Assembly: GCA_003576695.1 (NCBI GenBank) | Contig: QOZQ01000017.1 | Span: 1-64,000, forward strand | Direction of reading: 5' to 3' | DNA length: 64,000 bases | Source: Taklimakanibacter lacteus | Lineage (GTDB): Bacteria > Pseudomonadota > Alphaproteobacteria > Rhizobiales > Aestuariivirgaceae | In this document: piece by piece, positions 35,890 through 44,784 of the stretch | How positions within the stretch are numbered: position 1 is the first letter of the stretch | Layout of the letters: each line of letters begins with the position of its first letter | Notes under the pieces: generated by a model | Told to the model about the DNA's origin: nothing | What the model saw: only the letters and a program-made list of their open reading frames with translations | Databases searched by the model: none | Program-made: the position numbers and the translations under genes

Positions 35890-36860
35890 GCGGGCTTCGC
35901 CTTCGCCGCGACGGCCGCAATTGCCGAGATCGCATCGAATTCCGGTCCCTTGACTGGAATGTCGATATGGAAGACCTCGGCGATCACCTGGGTCCAGCCA
36001 TGGATGAAGTAAGTCCAGCCGTCCTCGATCTGGAGATCGCGCATCCGCTGCTGCGCCCGCGCCTGGTCGAGGAAGATGAGGTCGCCGCGGTAATTGAGGT
36101 CCCAGACGATGCCGCGCTGGGGGAACGTCACGCCATCGCTCAAGGGTGAGCCTGGCGCATCCTTGCCGAGGCCGGTGGCATTGATGACGAGCGCGCCGGG
36201 CTTGAGCCTGGCGACGACGGCGTCATTGTCGCGCGGATCGGGCGCCAGCACATAGTCCGTCGGGATGCCGCTCGCGAGCTCGGCATGGATGCGCCGGATC
36301 TCGTCGAGCCGCACCGGGCTGCGGTTGGAGACGATGATGCGCGACGGGCGGTCGGCGCCGCGTTGCGCCTGCATCATGTGCCAGGTGAGCGCGATGGTCG
36401 ACCCGCCGGCGCCGATCGAGAACAGTTCGGCTTGCGTCCGGGCGAAATGGCCGGGCGCGATGAAGCCGTCCATCGCCAGGCCGGATGAGATCGGATCCTT
36501 GGCATGGCAGATGAGCTGATTGCCGCGCTTCGACAGGCAGCTCGTCTCGCCCATGAACCGCGCATGCGGATCGATCTCGTCGAAGAGATCGCGGCAGGCC
36601 CTGTAGAGATCGATCTTATGGGTGGTGACGAGCGCGCCGAGCGACAAGGGGTCGTCCTTGATGAAGCTCACCGCGGCGCGATAGCGCTCAGGGTCGGCAT
36701 GGAGCGGGAAATCGATGCCCTTGATCCGGGCATCCGTCAGGCCGAGATGCGCCGCCCATGCCGGGAACACATTCATGATCGAGCTTTTGGCCGTCGTTAC
36801 GCCGATGAAATAGAGGGTAGGCTCGCTCGCCGGCTGGTAGGTCGTCGCCATGGCGCTCAC
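35886..36860 (-). CDS. Divergent shikimate dehydrogenase-like oxidoreductase
   Basis: A 324-residue AroE-fold protein. The N-terminal substrate domain has GALVTTHKIDLY, in which the lysine matches the catalytic Lys of AroE (NVTxPxK), and an Asp in HAKDPISSGLAMDG matching the catalytic NTD region. The nucleotide motif is SIGAGGSTIALTWHM. The usual shikimate-contacting 'HSxSPxxHN' is replaced by AKSSIMNVFPAW and NTD by AKD, so its natural substrate is probably not shikimate. The gene is longer than AroE (about 270). Start is GTG 36860, overlapping the upstream stop, or ATG 36851. It sits in a sugar operon, not with aro genes. Confidence 0.82.
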   Translation of the reverse strand: MSAMATTYQPASEPTLYFIGVTTAKSSIMNVFPAWAAHLGLTDARIKGIDFPLHADPERYRAAVSFIKDDPLSLGALVTTHKIDLYRACRDLFDEIDPHARFMGETSCLSKRGNQLICHAKDPISSGLAMDGFIAPGHFARTQAELFSIGAGGSTIALTWHMMQAQRGADRPSRIIVSNRSPVRLDEIRRIHAELASGIPTDYVLAPDPRDNDAVVARLKPGALVINATGLGKDAPGSPLSDGVTFPQRGIVWDLNYRGDLIFLDQARAQQRMRDLQIEDGWTYFIHGWTQVIAEVFHIDIPVKGPEFDAISAIAAVAAKAKPA

Positions 36861-37477
36861 GAAGCCTTGGCGAAGATGCTGTCGACAAGCTCGCGCGAAC
36901 GGTAGCGATAGCTCGCATTGTCGACCGCGATCCAGCCGCCGGCGCCGTTATCGACGATGCGGCTGCGCATGCCGCCGGCCTTGGCGATGATGTCATAGTC
37001 CTGGCCGGAATCGGCCGGATAGGCGAAGGTCATCACCAGCATGTCCGCTCCGGTATTGATCGAGCGGTGGATCCAGTAGGGCGGGACATAGCAGATCGTC
37101 CGCGGCGCGATCTCGACGGTGCGGATTTCTCCGGCGGGCGATTCCATGAGCATCAGGCCCCGCCCGCTCTCGCCATAATAGATTTCCGGCCGGTCGGCAT
37201 TGGCGTGGATATGGCCGCGGGTGAGGAAATATTCGCGGCCGACCTTGCCGGGCAGCATTTTCGTCACTCCGACGATCATGTCCCCGGCATCCTGCGACGG
37301 CTTGTAGTCGGTCACTTCATAGACGGCGGTCCCGCCCATTTTCCGCAAGAGCGCCTCGTAGGCGGCCGCGTCCTCATAGAGCCCGGCGAGATCGCCCAGG
37401 GTCTTGGTGTAGCGGTTGGTCGCCCCGACAAGTTCGCCTTTGGCGACATCCACGACACAGATTCCGGGTTCCCGCAT
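36857..37477 (-). CDS. Cupin-type glucose-6-phosphate isomerase family protein
   Basis: A 206-residue cupin of the archaeal-type phosphoglucose isomerase family. The metal-binding set is seen in TRGHIHANADRPEIYYGESG (His, His, Glu) plus a later His in YWIHRSINTG. Family members interconvert aldose and ketose phosphates, usually glucose-6-P and fructose-6-P. In this operon it may act on another sugar phosphate. First gene of the minus-strand operon, facing the sugar ABC importer. The start is the ATG at 37477 (MREPGICVVD), preceded by the purine-rich GAATTGGAGGCC. Confidence 0.85.
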   Translation of the reverse strand: MREPGICVVDVAKGELVGATNRYTKTLGDLAGLYEDAAAYEALLRKMGGTAVYEVTDYKPSQDAGDMIVGVTKMLPGKVGREYFLTRGHIHANADRPEIYYGESGRGLMLMESPAGEIRTVEIAPRTICYVPPYWIHRSINTGADMLVMTFAYPADSGQDYDIIAKAGGMRSRIVDNGAGGWIAVDNASYRYRSRELVDSIFAKAS

Positions 37478-37719
37478 TCAGGCCTCCAATTCGAGCAACT
37501 GTGTAATTATACTACATATCGACTTGTGAAGATGCAAGATGGCAAGGAAGTTGGCTGCGAACAGCCCTGAAAACCCTCAGTTTTTCCGGATTTTACGCAA
37601 TTATGTACAGTTGCTTCAACTTTGTGCGCTTGACCAAATTCCAAATATGTATCTATGCTACAAAAAGGGCAGACAGATAAAGCGCCCTCGTGAAACGTGA
37701 TCGCAAAGGAGGAACAGCG
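37478..37719. promoter_or_regulatory. Divergent promoter region of the sugar catabolic divergon
   Basis: A 242-bp AT-rich region between the cupin isomerase operon (minus) and the sugar ABC operon (plus). It holds a HexR-like palindrome at 37502-37516 and a plausible plus-strand sigma-70 promoter: TTGACC (37630-37635), 18-bp spacer, TATGCT (37654-37659). A ribosome site AAAGGAGGAA precedes the ATG at 37720. Confidence 0.6.
37502..37516. promoter_or_regulatory. RpiR/HexR-type operator candidate
   Basis: TGTAATTATACTACA agrees at 13 of 15 positions with the HexR consensus TGTAATTAAATTACA as I know it; HexR is an RpiR-family repressor. It lies 25-39 bp upstream of the minus-strand operon start that encodes an RpiR-family regulator, so that regulator is the obvious ligand. 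Confidence 0.55.
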
Positions 37720-38685
37720 ATGAAGACGGCCTTACTGGGAAGTGCGGTAGCGGTGACATTGATGCTTGGCGCGGCCGGCGCAGCCCAGGCCGAATGCAAG
37801 GTCGGCATTGCCATGTATACGCTGGGAGCGCCTTATTTCGCGGCCCAGGTGGCGGCCGCCGAGGACCAGGCCAAGAAAGCAGGCTGCACCGTCACCACCT
37901 CCGACGGGCAGAATGAAATGGGCAAGCAGATCGCCGATGTCGAGGACATGATCGCCAAGGGCGTCAATCTCCTCATCCTCAATCCGCGCGATCCCGAGGG
38001 CCTGATCCCGACCGCCAATGCGGCAACCGCCGCCGGCGCCAAGGTCATCGTGATGGATTCGAGCATCAGCACCAAGGCGAATGTCGTCACCCAGGTGCGC
38101 TCCTCCAATGATCAGAACGGCTATCTCGTCGGCCAGTGGCTGGCCCAGAAGATGAAGGGCACGCCGATGAAGATCATCCTGCTCTCGGGCGACAAGGGCA
38201 ACGAAGTCGGCCGTGACCGCCGTCTCGGCGTGTTCCGCGGCCTCGTCGAAGGCCAGCTCGTCAATGAGGGCAAGGCCAGCTTTGAAGTGGTGGGCCAGGG
38301 CTGGGGCGGCTGGTCGCATGAAGGCGGCCTGAAGGCGATGGAGGATCTCCTCACCGCGCATCCCGACGCCAATGTCGTGCTGGGCGAGAATGATTCGATG
38401 GTGCTCGGCGCCCTCAAGGCGCTCGAAGCCGCCGGCAAGACCGATGTGCTGGCGCTTGCCGCCGCCGATGGCCAGAAGGAGGCCCTGGCGCTCATCAAGG
38501 ACGGAAAATACGGCGCCACCGGCCTCAATGATCCTGATCTCGTCGCCCGCACCGCGGTCGATATCGGCCTCAAGGCCCTCGATGGCAGCCTGCCGGCTGA
38601 CTTCCCGAAGCTTGAGCTGACGACGCCCGCGGTGATCACGCAGGAGAATGTCGACAAGTTCTATCGTCCCGACGCTGTATTCTGA
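37720..38685 (+). CDS. Sugar ABC transporter periplasmic substrate-binding protein
   Basis: A 321-residue periplasmic binding protein of the ribose/galactose type (Peripla_BP_4). Signal peptide 1-24 (ending AQAECK), then the typical 'KVGIAMYTLGAPYFAAQVAAAEDQAKKAG' start and GKQIADVEDMIAKGVNLLILNPRD. Downstream are VMDSSISTKANVVTQVRSSND and VLGENDSMVLGALKALEA. First gene of the plus-strand operon; captures a monosaccharide or polyol for the ATPase and permease that follow. Start 37720 has a strong ribosome site (GGAGGAA); an in-frame ATG/GTG upstream at 37690 is less likely. A hairpin follows the stop. Confidence 0.92.
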   Translation: MKTALLGSAVAVTLMLGAAGAAQAECKVGIAMYTLGAPYFAAQVAAAEDQAKKAGCTVTTSDGQNEMGKQIADVEDMIAKGVNLLILNPRDPEGLIPTANAATAAGAKVIVMDSSISTKANVVTQVRSSNDQNGYLVGQWLAQKMKGTPMKIILLSGDKGNEVGRDRRLGVFRGLVEGQLVNEGKASFEVVGQGWGGWSHEGGLKAMEDLLTAHPDANVVLGENDSMVLGALKALEAAGKTDVLALAAADGQKEALALIKDGKYGATGLNDPDLVARTAVDIGLKALDGSLPADFPKLELTTPAVITQENVDKFYRPDAVF

Positions 38686-38719
38686 GACCGCGTTGGCCTT
38701 TAAGGTATAAGCGTGAGCT

Positions 38720-38743
38720 GACGGCGGGACCTCTCCCGCCGTC
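38720..38743 (+). promoter_or_regulatory. Intercistronic hairpin between binding protein and ATPase genes
   Basis: Perfect 10-bp stem GACGGCGGGA / TCCCGCCGTC with a CCTC loop and no clean T-run directly after it. Such hairpins after the binding-protein gene stabilise its mRNA and cause partial termination, giving excess binding protein. Confidence 0.6.
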
Positions 38744-38770
38744 GAGCCGTTTTCGCGGGGTCGGACTTCA

Positions 38771-40282
38771 GTGACAGAACTCGCAAAGCTCGTTGCGATC
38801 AGCAAGTCTTTCGGCGGCGTGCGCGCGCTGGTGGAGGCCGATTTCGACGTCAAAGCCGGCGAGGTGCACGCGCTCCTCGGCGAGAACGGCGCCGGCAAGT
38901 CGACGCTGATGCGTGTGCTCAGCGGCGAGATGATCCCCAATGACGGCGAGATCCATTTGGGCGGCGAGCGTGTCGAATTGCGCGATCCGCGCGATGCGAG
39001 AGCCCGCGGCATTGCGGTCATCCACCAGGAGCTGGCGCTGGCGCCCGATTTGTCGGTGGCCGAGAACATCTTTCTGGGCGAGCTGCCCGGCGTCATAGGC
39101 TGGAAGGATCTCAATCGCCGCGCCCGCCAGCTCATCGAGCGCTTGGGCTTCGACATCGATCCGAAGCGCATCGTCGGCTCTCTGGCCGTCGCCCATCAGC
39201 AGATCGTCGAGATCGCCAAGGCCCTGTCGCGCGATGTCAGGATCATCGTGTTCGACGAGCCGACGGCGGTTCTCTCCACCCAGGATGCCGAACGGCTGCA
39301 CGAGATCATCAAGGGCCTGCGCGCCAACGGTGTCGGCGTCGTCTACATATCCCACCGCCTGGAAGAGGTCTTCCGCATCTCCGATCGCGTGACGGTAATG
39401 AAGGATGGCCAGGTCGTGGGCACTGTTGCCACGCGCGACGTTACCATCGACAAGGTCATCCGCATGATGGTGGGGCGCTCGCTGGCCGCCATGTTCCCGG
39501 ACAAGGGTGAGCGCAAGATCGGCGCGGTCAGGCTGGAAGCCAGCAAGCTCAATGCCGGCCGCATGGTGCGCGATGTCAGCTTCTCGTTGCGTGCCGGTGA
39601 AGTCGTCGGTCTTGGTGGCCTGGTGGGCTCCGGCCGCACCGAGGTGGCGCGCGCGATCTTCGGCGCCGATCCGCTCGACAGCGGCACCATCCTTCTCGAC
39701 GGCAAGCCATTGCATGCGCGCTCGCCGCGCGATGCGGTGAAAGCCGGCATCGGTCTCGTTCCCGAGGACCGCAAGCAGCATGGCGTCGTGCTCGACAAGC
39801 CGATCCGCATCAACGTGACCATGGCGCGCCTGGCCGAGGTGGTGAACGGCCTGGGCTTCCTCAAATCCGCGAAAGAGAGCGGGCTTGTCGGCGACCTCGC
39901 CAGGAGCCTCAAGCTCAAGGCCGAGAGCATCGATGCCCCGGTATCGAGCCTTTCGGGCGGCAACCAGCAGAAGGTGGTTCTCGCCAAATGGTTTCATGCC
40001 GGCGGCGATGTGATCATCCTCGATGAGCCGACGCGCGGCGTCGATGTCGGCGCCAAGTCCGAGATCTACGGCCTGGTCAACAAGCTTGCCGAGGCGAACA
40101 AGGCGGTGCTGGTGATCTCCTCCGAGCACCAGGAGCTCTTCGGCCTGTGCGATCGCGTCCTGGTCATGGGCGAGGGCGAATTGCGCGGTGAGCTGAGACC
40201 TGAGAGCTACAGCGAGGAAAACCTGTTGTCGATGGCAATGACCGGCCGTCTGACCGAAACGCACGAGGGCATGCCGTCATGA
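38771..40282 (+). CDS. Sugar ABC transporter ATP-binding protein (two NBDs)
   Basis: A 503-residue double ATPase of the RbsA/MglA type. The first domain has Walker A GENGAGKST (about 38-46) and Walker B VIVFDEPTA-like 'IIVFDEPTAVLS'. The second has a degenerate Walker A (GGLVGSGRTE), an intact signature LSGGNQQKVVLAKWF and Walker B VIILDEPTRGVDVG. This asymmetry is normal for the family. GTG start at 38771. Its stop overlaps the permease ATG by 4 bp. Confidence 0.93.
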   Translation: MTELAKLVAISKSFGGVRALVEADFDVKAGEVHALLGENGAGKSTLMRVLSGEMIPNDGEIHLGGERVELRDPRDARARGIAVIHQELALAPDLSVAENIFLGELPGVIGWKDLNRRARQLIERLGFDIDPKRIVGSLAVAHQQIVEIAKALSRDVRIIVFDEPTAVLSTQDAERLHEIIKGLRANGVGVVYISHRLEEVFRISDRVTVMKDGQVVGTVATRDVTIDKVIRMMVGRSLAAMFPDKGERKIGAVRLEASKLNAGRMVRDVSFSLRAGEVVGLGGLVGSGRTEVARAIFGADPLDSGTILLDGKPLHARSPRDAVKAGIGLVPEDRKQHGVVLDKPIRINVTMARLAEVVNGLGFLKSAKESGLVGDLARSLKLKAESIDAPVSSLSGGNQQKVVLAKWFHAGGDVIILDEPTRGVDVGAKSEIYGLVNKLAEANKAVLVISSEHQELFGLCDRVLVMGEGELRGELRPESYSEENLLSMAMTGRLTETHEGMPS

Positions 40283-41289
40283 CATTTCTCACCAGCAAGG
40301 CCGAGTCGAATGCGAAACCCGCGTCCGAAACGGCCGGTGGCTTCAGGTTTGCCGACTATCTGCAGCGCTTCGGCACGCTCGGCATTTTCCTCGTCCTGGT
40401 CGTCGTCGCCTCGCTGTGGTCCGACGCCTTCCTCACCAAGATCAATATCCTCAATGTGCTGCGCCAGGTCGCTTCCGGCGCCGGCATCATGGCGGTGGGC
40501 ATGCTGTTCGTGATCCTGACGCGCGGCATCGATCTGTCGGTCGGTTCGATCGCCGCCTTGGGCAGCGTGCTGACCGGCTATTTCTGCACGATTTCCGGCT
40601 TCGGCATCGCCATGACGACGTTCCTCGTCATCCTGTCGGGCGCCGCCTGCGGCCTGGTGACCGGCGCCTTCGTCGCCTATCTGCGCCTGCCGTCTTTCGT
40701 GATGTCGCTCGCCATGATGGCGGTGGCGCGCGGCCTTTCACTGATCATCTCGGACGGCCGCCCCATCACTCTGGGCGATCAGGGCGCGGCCTTCACCAAT
40801 TTCGGCTCGGGCCACTGGTTCGGCATGCCGCAGCCGGTGATCCTGATGTTCGCCGTCTTCATCGTCGGCGGCATCGTGCTCAACTTCACCCGCTTCGGCC
40901 GTGTCATCACCGCCATCGGCTCCAATGAAGAAGCCGTTCGTCTCTCCGGCATCGCTGTGCCGCGCTATGTGCTGGCGGTCTATGTGATCTCGGGCGCGCT
41001 TGCTGCCGTTGCCGGCATCATCTCCTCGAGCCGCACCGGCGTCGGCTCCTCGCAAGTGGGCGTCGCGGCCGAGCTCAATGTCATCGCCGCCGTGGTGATC
41101 GGCGGCGCCAGCCTGATGGGCGGGCGTGGCGGCGTCATCAACACGCTGCTCGGCGCTCTGGTCATGGGCATCATTGCCAATATCATGAATCTTGCCGGCG
41201 TTCCGGGCTACCACCAGCAGGTCTATATGGGCGCCATCATCGTCGTTGCCATGCTGCTGCAATATGGTTCGGGCTCGCTCAAGACCTGA
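40279..41289 (+). CDS. Sugar ABC transporter permease (RbsC-type)
   Basis: A 336-residue inner membrane permease with about 8-10 membrane segments. The family loop ILTRGIDLSVGSIAALGSVLTG is present, as is the EAA-like stretch AIGSNEEAVRLSGIAVPRY and VVIGGASLMGGRGGVINTLLGAL. It would form the channel with the preceding ATPase and binding protein. Next gene, an FGGY kinase, starts 20 bp downstream. Confidence 0.93.
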   Translation: MTFLTSKAESNAKPASETAGGFRFADYLQRFGTLGIFLVLVVVASLWSDAFLTKINILNVLRQVASGAGIMAVGMLFVILTRGIDLSVGSIAALGSVLTGYFCTISGFGIAMTTFLVILSGAACGLVTGAFVAYLRLPSFVMSLAMMAVARGLSLIISDGRPITLGDQGAAFTNFGSGHWFGMPQPVILMFAVFIVGGIVLNFTRFGRVITAIGSNEEAVRLSGIAVPRYVLAVYVISGALAAVAGIISSSRTGVGSSQVGVAAELNVIAAVVIGGASLMGGRGGVINTLLGALVMGIIANIMNLAGVPGYHQQVYMGAIIVVAMLLQYGSGSLKT

Positions 41290-41309
41290 CGCCCACGGGA
41301 AGCCTCTCC

Positions 41310-42815
41310 ATGCTCCGCGACCTCTCTCTCTCGATCGATGTCGGCACGGGCAGCGCCCGGGCGGCGCTGGTCGATGGGGCAGGCGCCATCCTGCATATCG
41401 CGGCACGCGAATATGACCAGATCGTCCCGGCCTTCGGCTGGGCCGAGCAGCGACCTGGCGACTGGTGGGCGGGTGTCGTCCACGCCGTGCGCGCCGCACT
41501 TGCCGCGGTCGAGAACGGGCCTGAGCGCATCGCCGCCATCTGCGCCTGCGGTCAGATGCATGGGACCGTGCTGGTGGACGAGGCGGGCGAGCCGACCCGC
41601 GCCACGGTGCCCTTGTGGAACGACAAGCGCACCATCGACCTGGTGGCCGGCTTCGAGCGGGCCAATGCGCCGGAAACTTATCTCCCGCTGAGCGGCAACC
41701 CGCCGACGCCGGCTTGGCCCGGCTTCAAGCTCGCCTGGCTGCGCGACAATGATCCGCAAGCCTACCGCAAGGCGCATGCCGTCATCATGCCGAAGGATTA
41801 CATCAATCTTCGCCTGACCGGCGCCATCGCGATGGATTCAGGCGATGCCTCCTGCAGCTTCCTTATGGATCCCGGGCAGCGCACCTGGTCGCAGCCGATG
41901 ATCGACCGGCTCGGCCTCGACAAGGCGAAGCTGCCGCCGATACGCGAACCACTCGAGATCCTGGGGCATGTCACGCCGGAAGCGGCGCGCGAGACCGGCT
42001 TGCGCGCGGGAACGCCGGTTCTCGTCGGCGGCGCCGACTACCCGGTCGCCGTCTTGGGATCAGGCGCCCTTCGTCCGGGTCTCGCTTCCGATGTCACCGG
42101 CACATCCTGCATCCTGACGCTGATCGCCGACAAGCCATTGCTCGATCCCGAGATCTGCAATGTCGCGACTGTCGAAGGCCATTGGGGGCCCTTTGTACTG
42201 CTCGAGACCGGCGGCGATGCGATGCGTTGGGCAAGGCGCGCCTTCCACGAGAAGTCGTTGAGCTATCAGGAGATCGCGGCCAAGGCCGGGGAGGCGAGAG
42301 CCGGCGCCGATGGCCTGATCTTCATGCCCTATCTCGCCGGCGAGCGCCTCGGTGCCCATCGCAATGCCCGCGCCCAGTTTTTCGGCATCGGCGCCGCCCA
42401 TGGCCTGGCGGAGTTGCACCGCGCCGTGATGGAGGGCGTGGCTTTCGCGGCCGCGCGTCATCTGAGGATCATGGAGCGGGCCGCGGGCAACCGGCTGGAG
42501 CGGGTCATCGCTTCGGGCGGCGGCGCCAAGTCGCCGCTCTGGCTCAAGATCAAGGCCAGCCTCTATGGCATTCCGATCGTCGTGCCGCGCGAGGCCGAAT
42601 GCGGTGTCATCGGCTGCGCCGCCATGGCCGCCACCGCGACCGGGCGCTACTCGCGGATCGAGGATGCCGTCTCAGCTTACGTGAAATATGCCGATGAGGT
42701 TCTCCCCGACCCAGCCTGGCGCGAGACCTATGCGCGCATGCAGCCGCTGTTCGACCGGCTCTATGCGCACAGCCAGGCCCTCTATGATGATCTCGACAAG
42801 CTTACCCAGCCATGA
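41310..42815 (+). CDS. FGGY-family carbohydrate kinase, xylulokinase-like
   Basis: A 501-residue sugar kinase. It has the phosphate-1 motif LSIDVGTGSARAALVD, a xylulokinase-style AICACGQMHGTVLVDE and PLWNDKRT, FKLAWLRDNDPQAYRKAH, an Asp base near GGADYPVAVLGSGAL, and the FGGY signature region VIASGGGAKSPLWLKIKA. Phosphorylates a ketose or polyol taken up by the importer encoded just upstream; xylulose-like substrates are most consistent, but specificity is not readable. Followed by an SDR gene. Confidence 0.88.
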   Translation: MLRDLSLSIDVGTGSARAALVDGAGAILHIAAREYDQIVPAFGWAEQRPGDWWAGVVHAVRAALAAVENGPERIAAICACGQMHGTVLVDEAGEPTRATVPLWNDKRTIDLVAGFERANAPETYLPLSGNPPTPAWPGFKLAWLRDNDPQAYRKAHAVIMPKDYINLRLTGAIAMDSGDASCSFLMDPGQRTWSQPMIDRLGLDKAKLPPIREPLEILGHVTPEAARETGLRAGTPVLVGGADYPVAVLGSGALRPGLASDVTGTSCILTLIADKPLLDPEICNVATVEGHWGPFVLLETGGDAMRWARRAFHEKSLSYQEIAAKAGEARAGADGLIFMPYLAGERLGAHRNARAQFFGIGAAHGLAELHRAVMEGVAFAAARHLRIMERAAGNRLERVIASGGGAKSPLWLKIKASLYGIPIVVPREAECGVIGCAAMAATATGRYSRIEDAVSAYVKYADEVLPDPAWRETYARMQPLFDRLYAHSQALYDDLDKLTQP

Positions 42816-42837
42816 TGCACGCGAAAGGACCCTGCCG

Positions 42838-43596
42838 ATGGAAGAGATAATCGCAACCTTCAGGCCCGATCTGTTCGCCGGCAAGCGCGTGCTGGTGTCG
42901 GGCGCCTCGAGCGGCATTGGCCTCGCCATGGCGCAGGGCTTCGCCAGGCTCGGAGCGGATGTCATCGCGACCGGAACATCCGAGGCGAAGCTTGCGGGAG
43001 CGAAGGCCGATCCGGCCAACAAGGGAATCAGGTTTGCCGTGCTCGATGTGCGCGACCGCAAGGCGATCGACACTTTCATCTCAGCCCTTCCCGGGCTCGA
43101 CGTGCTCGTCAACGCCGCCGGCATCGTGAAGCCGGAAGACGAGTTCGGCGAAGAAGGCTATCTTGATGTCATCGACGTCAATCTCAACAGCGTGATGCGC
43201 CTGTCGATGGCGGCCCGGCCGCTGCTCACCCGCTCGAAGGGCGTCATCATCAACACCGCCTCGATGCTGAGCTATGTGGTCGACGATTCGGTCCCGGCCT
43301 ATTGCGCCAGCAAGACCGGCATTCTCGGACTGACCCGGGCGCTGGCGCACCGCTTCGGCCCTGACGGCATACGCGTCAACGCCATAGCGCCCGGCTATCA
43401 CAAGACCAATATGACCAAGCCCCTCTGGTCCGATCCCGGGCCGGCGGCGACCATTGCCCGCAAGGCGGCGCTGAAACGCTGGGGAACGGTCGATGACCTC
43501 GTCGGCGCTGCGATCTTCTATGCCTCGCCCGCTTCCGCCTTCGTGACCGCGACGACCTTGCCGGTCGATGGCGGCTATGTCGTGAGCGGGTTCTGA
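42838..43596 (+). CDS. SDR family oxidoreductase (polyol dehydrogenase-like)
   Basis: A 252-residue short-chain dehydrogenase: VLVSGASSGIGLAMAQGFAR, NAAG in LVNAAGIVKPED, catalytic Ser in INTASMLSY, YCASKTG, and the C-terminal LPVDGGYVVSG. It begins with the short leader MEEIIATFRPDLFAGKRV typical of arabinitol/xylitol-type SDRs linked to FGGY kinases. Likely oxidises a polyol to the ketose that one of the kinases phosphorylates. Start 42838 follows GAAAGGAC. It ends two bases before the next gene. Confidence 0.9.
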   Translation: MEEIIATFRPDLFAGKRVLVSGASSGIGLAMAQGFARLGADVIATGTSEAKLAGAKADPANKGIRFAVLDVRDRKAIDTFISALPGLDVLVNAAGIVKPEDEFGEEGYLDVIDVNLNSVMRLSMAARPLLTRSKGVIINTASMLSYVVDDSVPAYCASKTGILGLTRALAHRFGPDGIRVNAIAPGYHKTNMTKPLWSDPGPAATIARKAALKRWGTVDDLVGAAIFYASPASAFVTATTLPVDGGYVVSGF

Positions 43597-43598
43597 CC

Positions 43599-44744
43599 AT
43601 GCCGGAATCCTCACACGCCCAGCGCTTCCTGTCCGGCCGTTCCTTCGGCGGACCCGGCAAATATATCCAGCGTGCCGGCGAGATGGGCCGTCTCGCGCAT
43701 CACCTGCAGCCCTTGGGCAAGACCGCCTTCCTGCTCGTCGACGGCTGCGTGATCGAGAAAATGGGGCAGGCGATCGAGCGGTCCTTTGCCGGCTCCGGCA
43801 TTTCAATCCGCCTGGAGCGTTTCGGCGGCGAGTGTTGCACCGAGGAAATCGAGCGCGTGACGGCTTTGGTCAGGGCGGCCAAGGCCGATATCGTCGTCGG
43901 CATCGGCGGCGGCAAGACCGCCGATACCGCGAAGCTCGCGGCAATCGCCAATGACGCACGCATCGTGATCGCGCCGACCATCGCCTCGACCGACGCGCCC
44001 TGCAGCGCTGTCGCGGTGCGCTACACGGCGCAGGGCATATGCGAGGAGGCGCTGTTCCTGTCGCGCAATCCCGATCTGGTGATCGTGGACAGCGCGGTGA
44101 TCGCCAAGGCACCGGTCCGCTTTCTCGTCGCCGGCATCGGCGATGCGCTCTCGACCTGGTATGAGGCGCGCTCCAATCTCGACTCGCGCTCTGCCAATCT
44201 GGTGCAGCCGAACCTGCCGGCGCCCGCCGCCGCCATCGCCATCGCCCGCGCCTGTCATGACGTGCTGATGCGCGATGCGCTCGCCGCGAAGATCGCGGTG
44301 GAGAAAGGTCTGCTCACACAAGCGGTCGAGAACATCATCGAGGCGAACACGCTGCTGAGCGGTCTTGGCTTCGAGAACTGCGGCGTTTCGGCGGCGCATG
44401 GCATTCATGACGGCCTGACCGTGCTGCACGGGACGCACGGCTTCCTGCACGGCGAGAAAGTGGCCTTCGGCGTCCTTTGCCTGCTCATGCTGGAGGGCCG
44501 TCCGCTGATCGAGATCGAGGAGACGGCGCGTTTCTGCGCGGCGCTCGGCCTGCCGACGCGGCTCGCCGATCTGGGGCTCGCCGATGCAAGTCCGGCCGAT
44601 ATCGGGCGGGTCGCCGAGGCCTCCCTCAAGCCGGGTTCGTCGATCTACAAGGTCGCCGTGCCGCTTTCGCCCGAGATCGTTCGCGACGCGATCCTGTCGC
44701 TCGATGCCTTCACCCGTGAGTTGACCAGCCATGCCCGCGCCTGA
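43599..44744 (+). CDS. Iron-type alcohol dehydrogenase, GldA-like
   Basis: A 381-residue group III dehydrogenase of the glycerol dehydrogenase type. N-terminal GPGKYIQRAGEMGRLAHHL, NAD motif VGIGGGKTADTAKLAA, APTIASTDAPCSAVAV, and metal ligands in GIGDALSTWYEAR (Asp), SAAHGIHDGLTVLHGTHGFLHGEKV (two His). Acts on glycerol or related polyols. It is read directly after the SDR and 40 bp before the zinc dehydrogenase, giving three dehydrogenases of different folds in one operon. Confidence 0.92.
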   Translation: MPESSHAQRFLSGRSFGGPGKYIQRAGEMGRLAHHLQPLGKTAFLLVDGCVIEKMGQAIERSFAGSGISIRLERFGGECCTEEIERVTALVRAAKADIVVGIGGGKTADTAKLAAIANDARIVIAPTIASTDAPCSAVAVRYTAQGICEEALFLSRNPDLVIVDSAVIAKAPVRFLVAGIGDALSTWYEARSNLDSRSANLVQPNLPAPAAAIAIARACHDVLMRDALAAKIAVEKGLLTQAVENIIEANTLLSGLGFENCGVSAAHGIHDGLTVLHGTHGFLHGEKVAFGVLCLLMLEGRPLIEIEETARFCAALGLPTRLADLGLADASPADIGRVAEASLKPGSSIYKVAVPLSPEIVRDAILSLDAFTRELTSHARA

Positions 44745-44784
44745 TCTCGCCATTCGCCCCGCGGCCCACCAAGAGGACAAGAAA

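Noticed and set aside
37598-37615. Second TGTA-containing palindrome-like sequence (GCAATTATGTACAGTTGC) as another RpiR operator
   Set aside because: Only the outer four bases pair and it agrees poorly with the first site; too weak to call.
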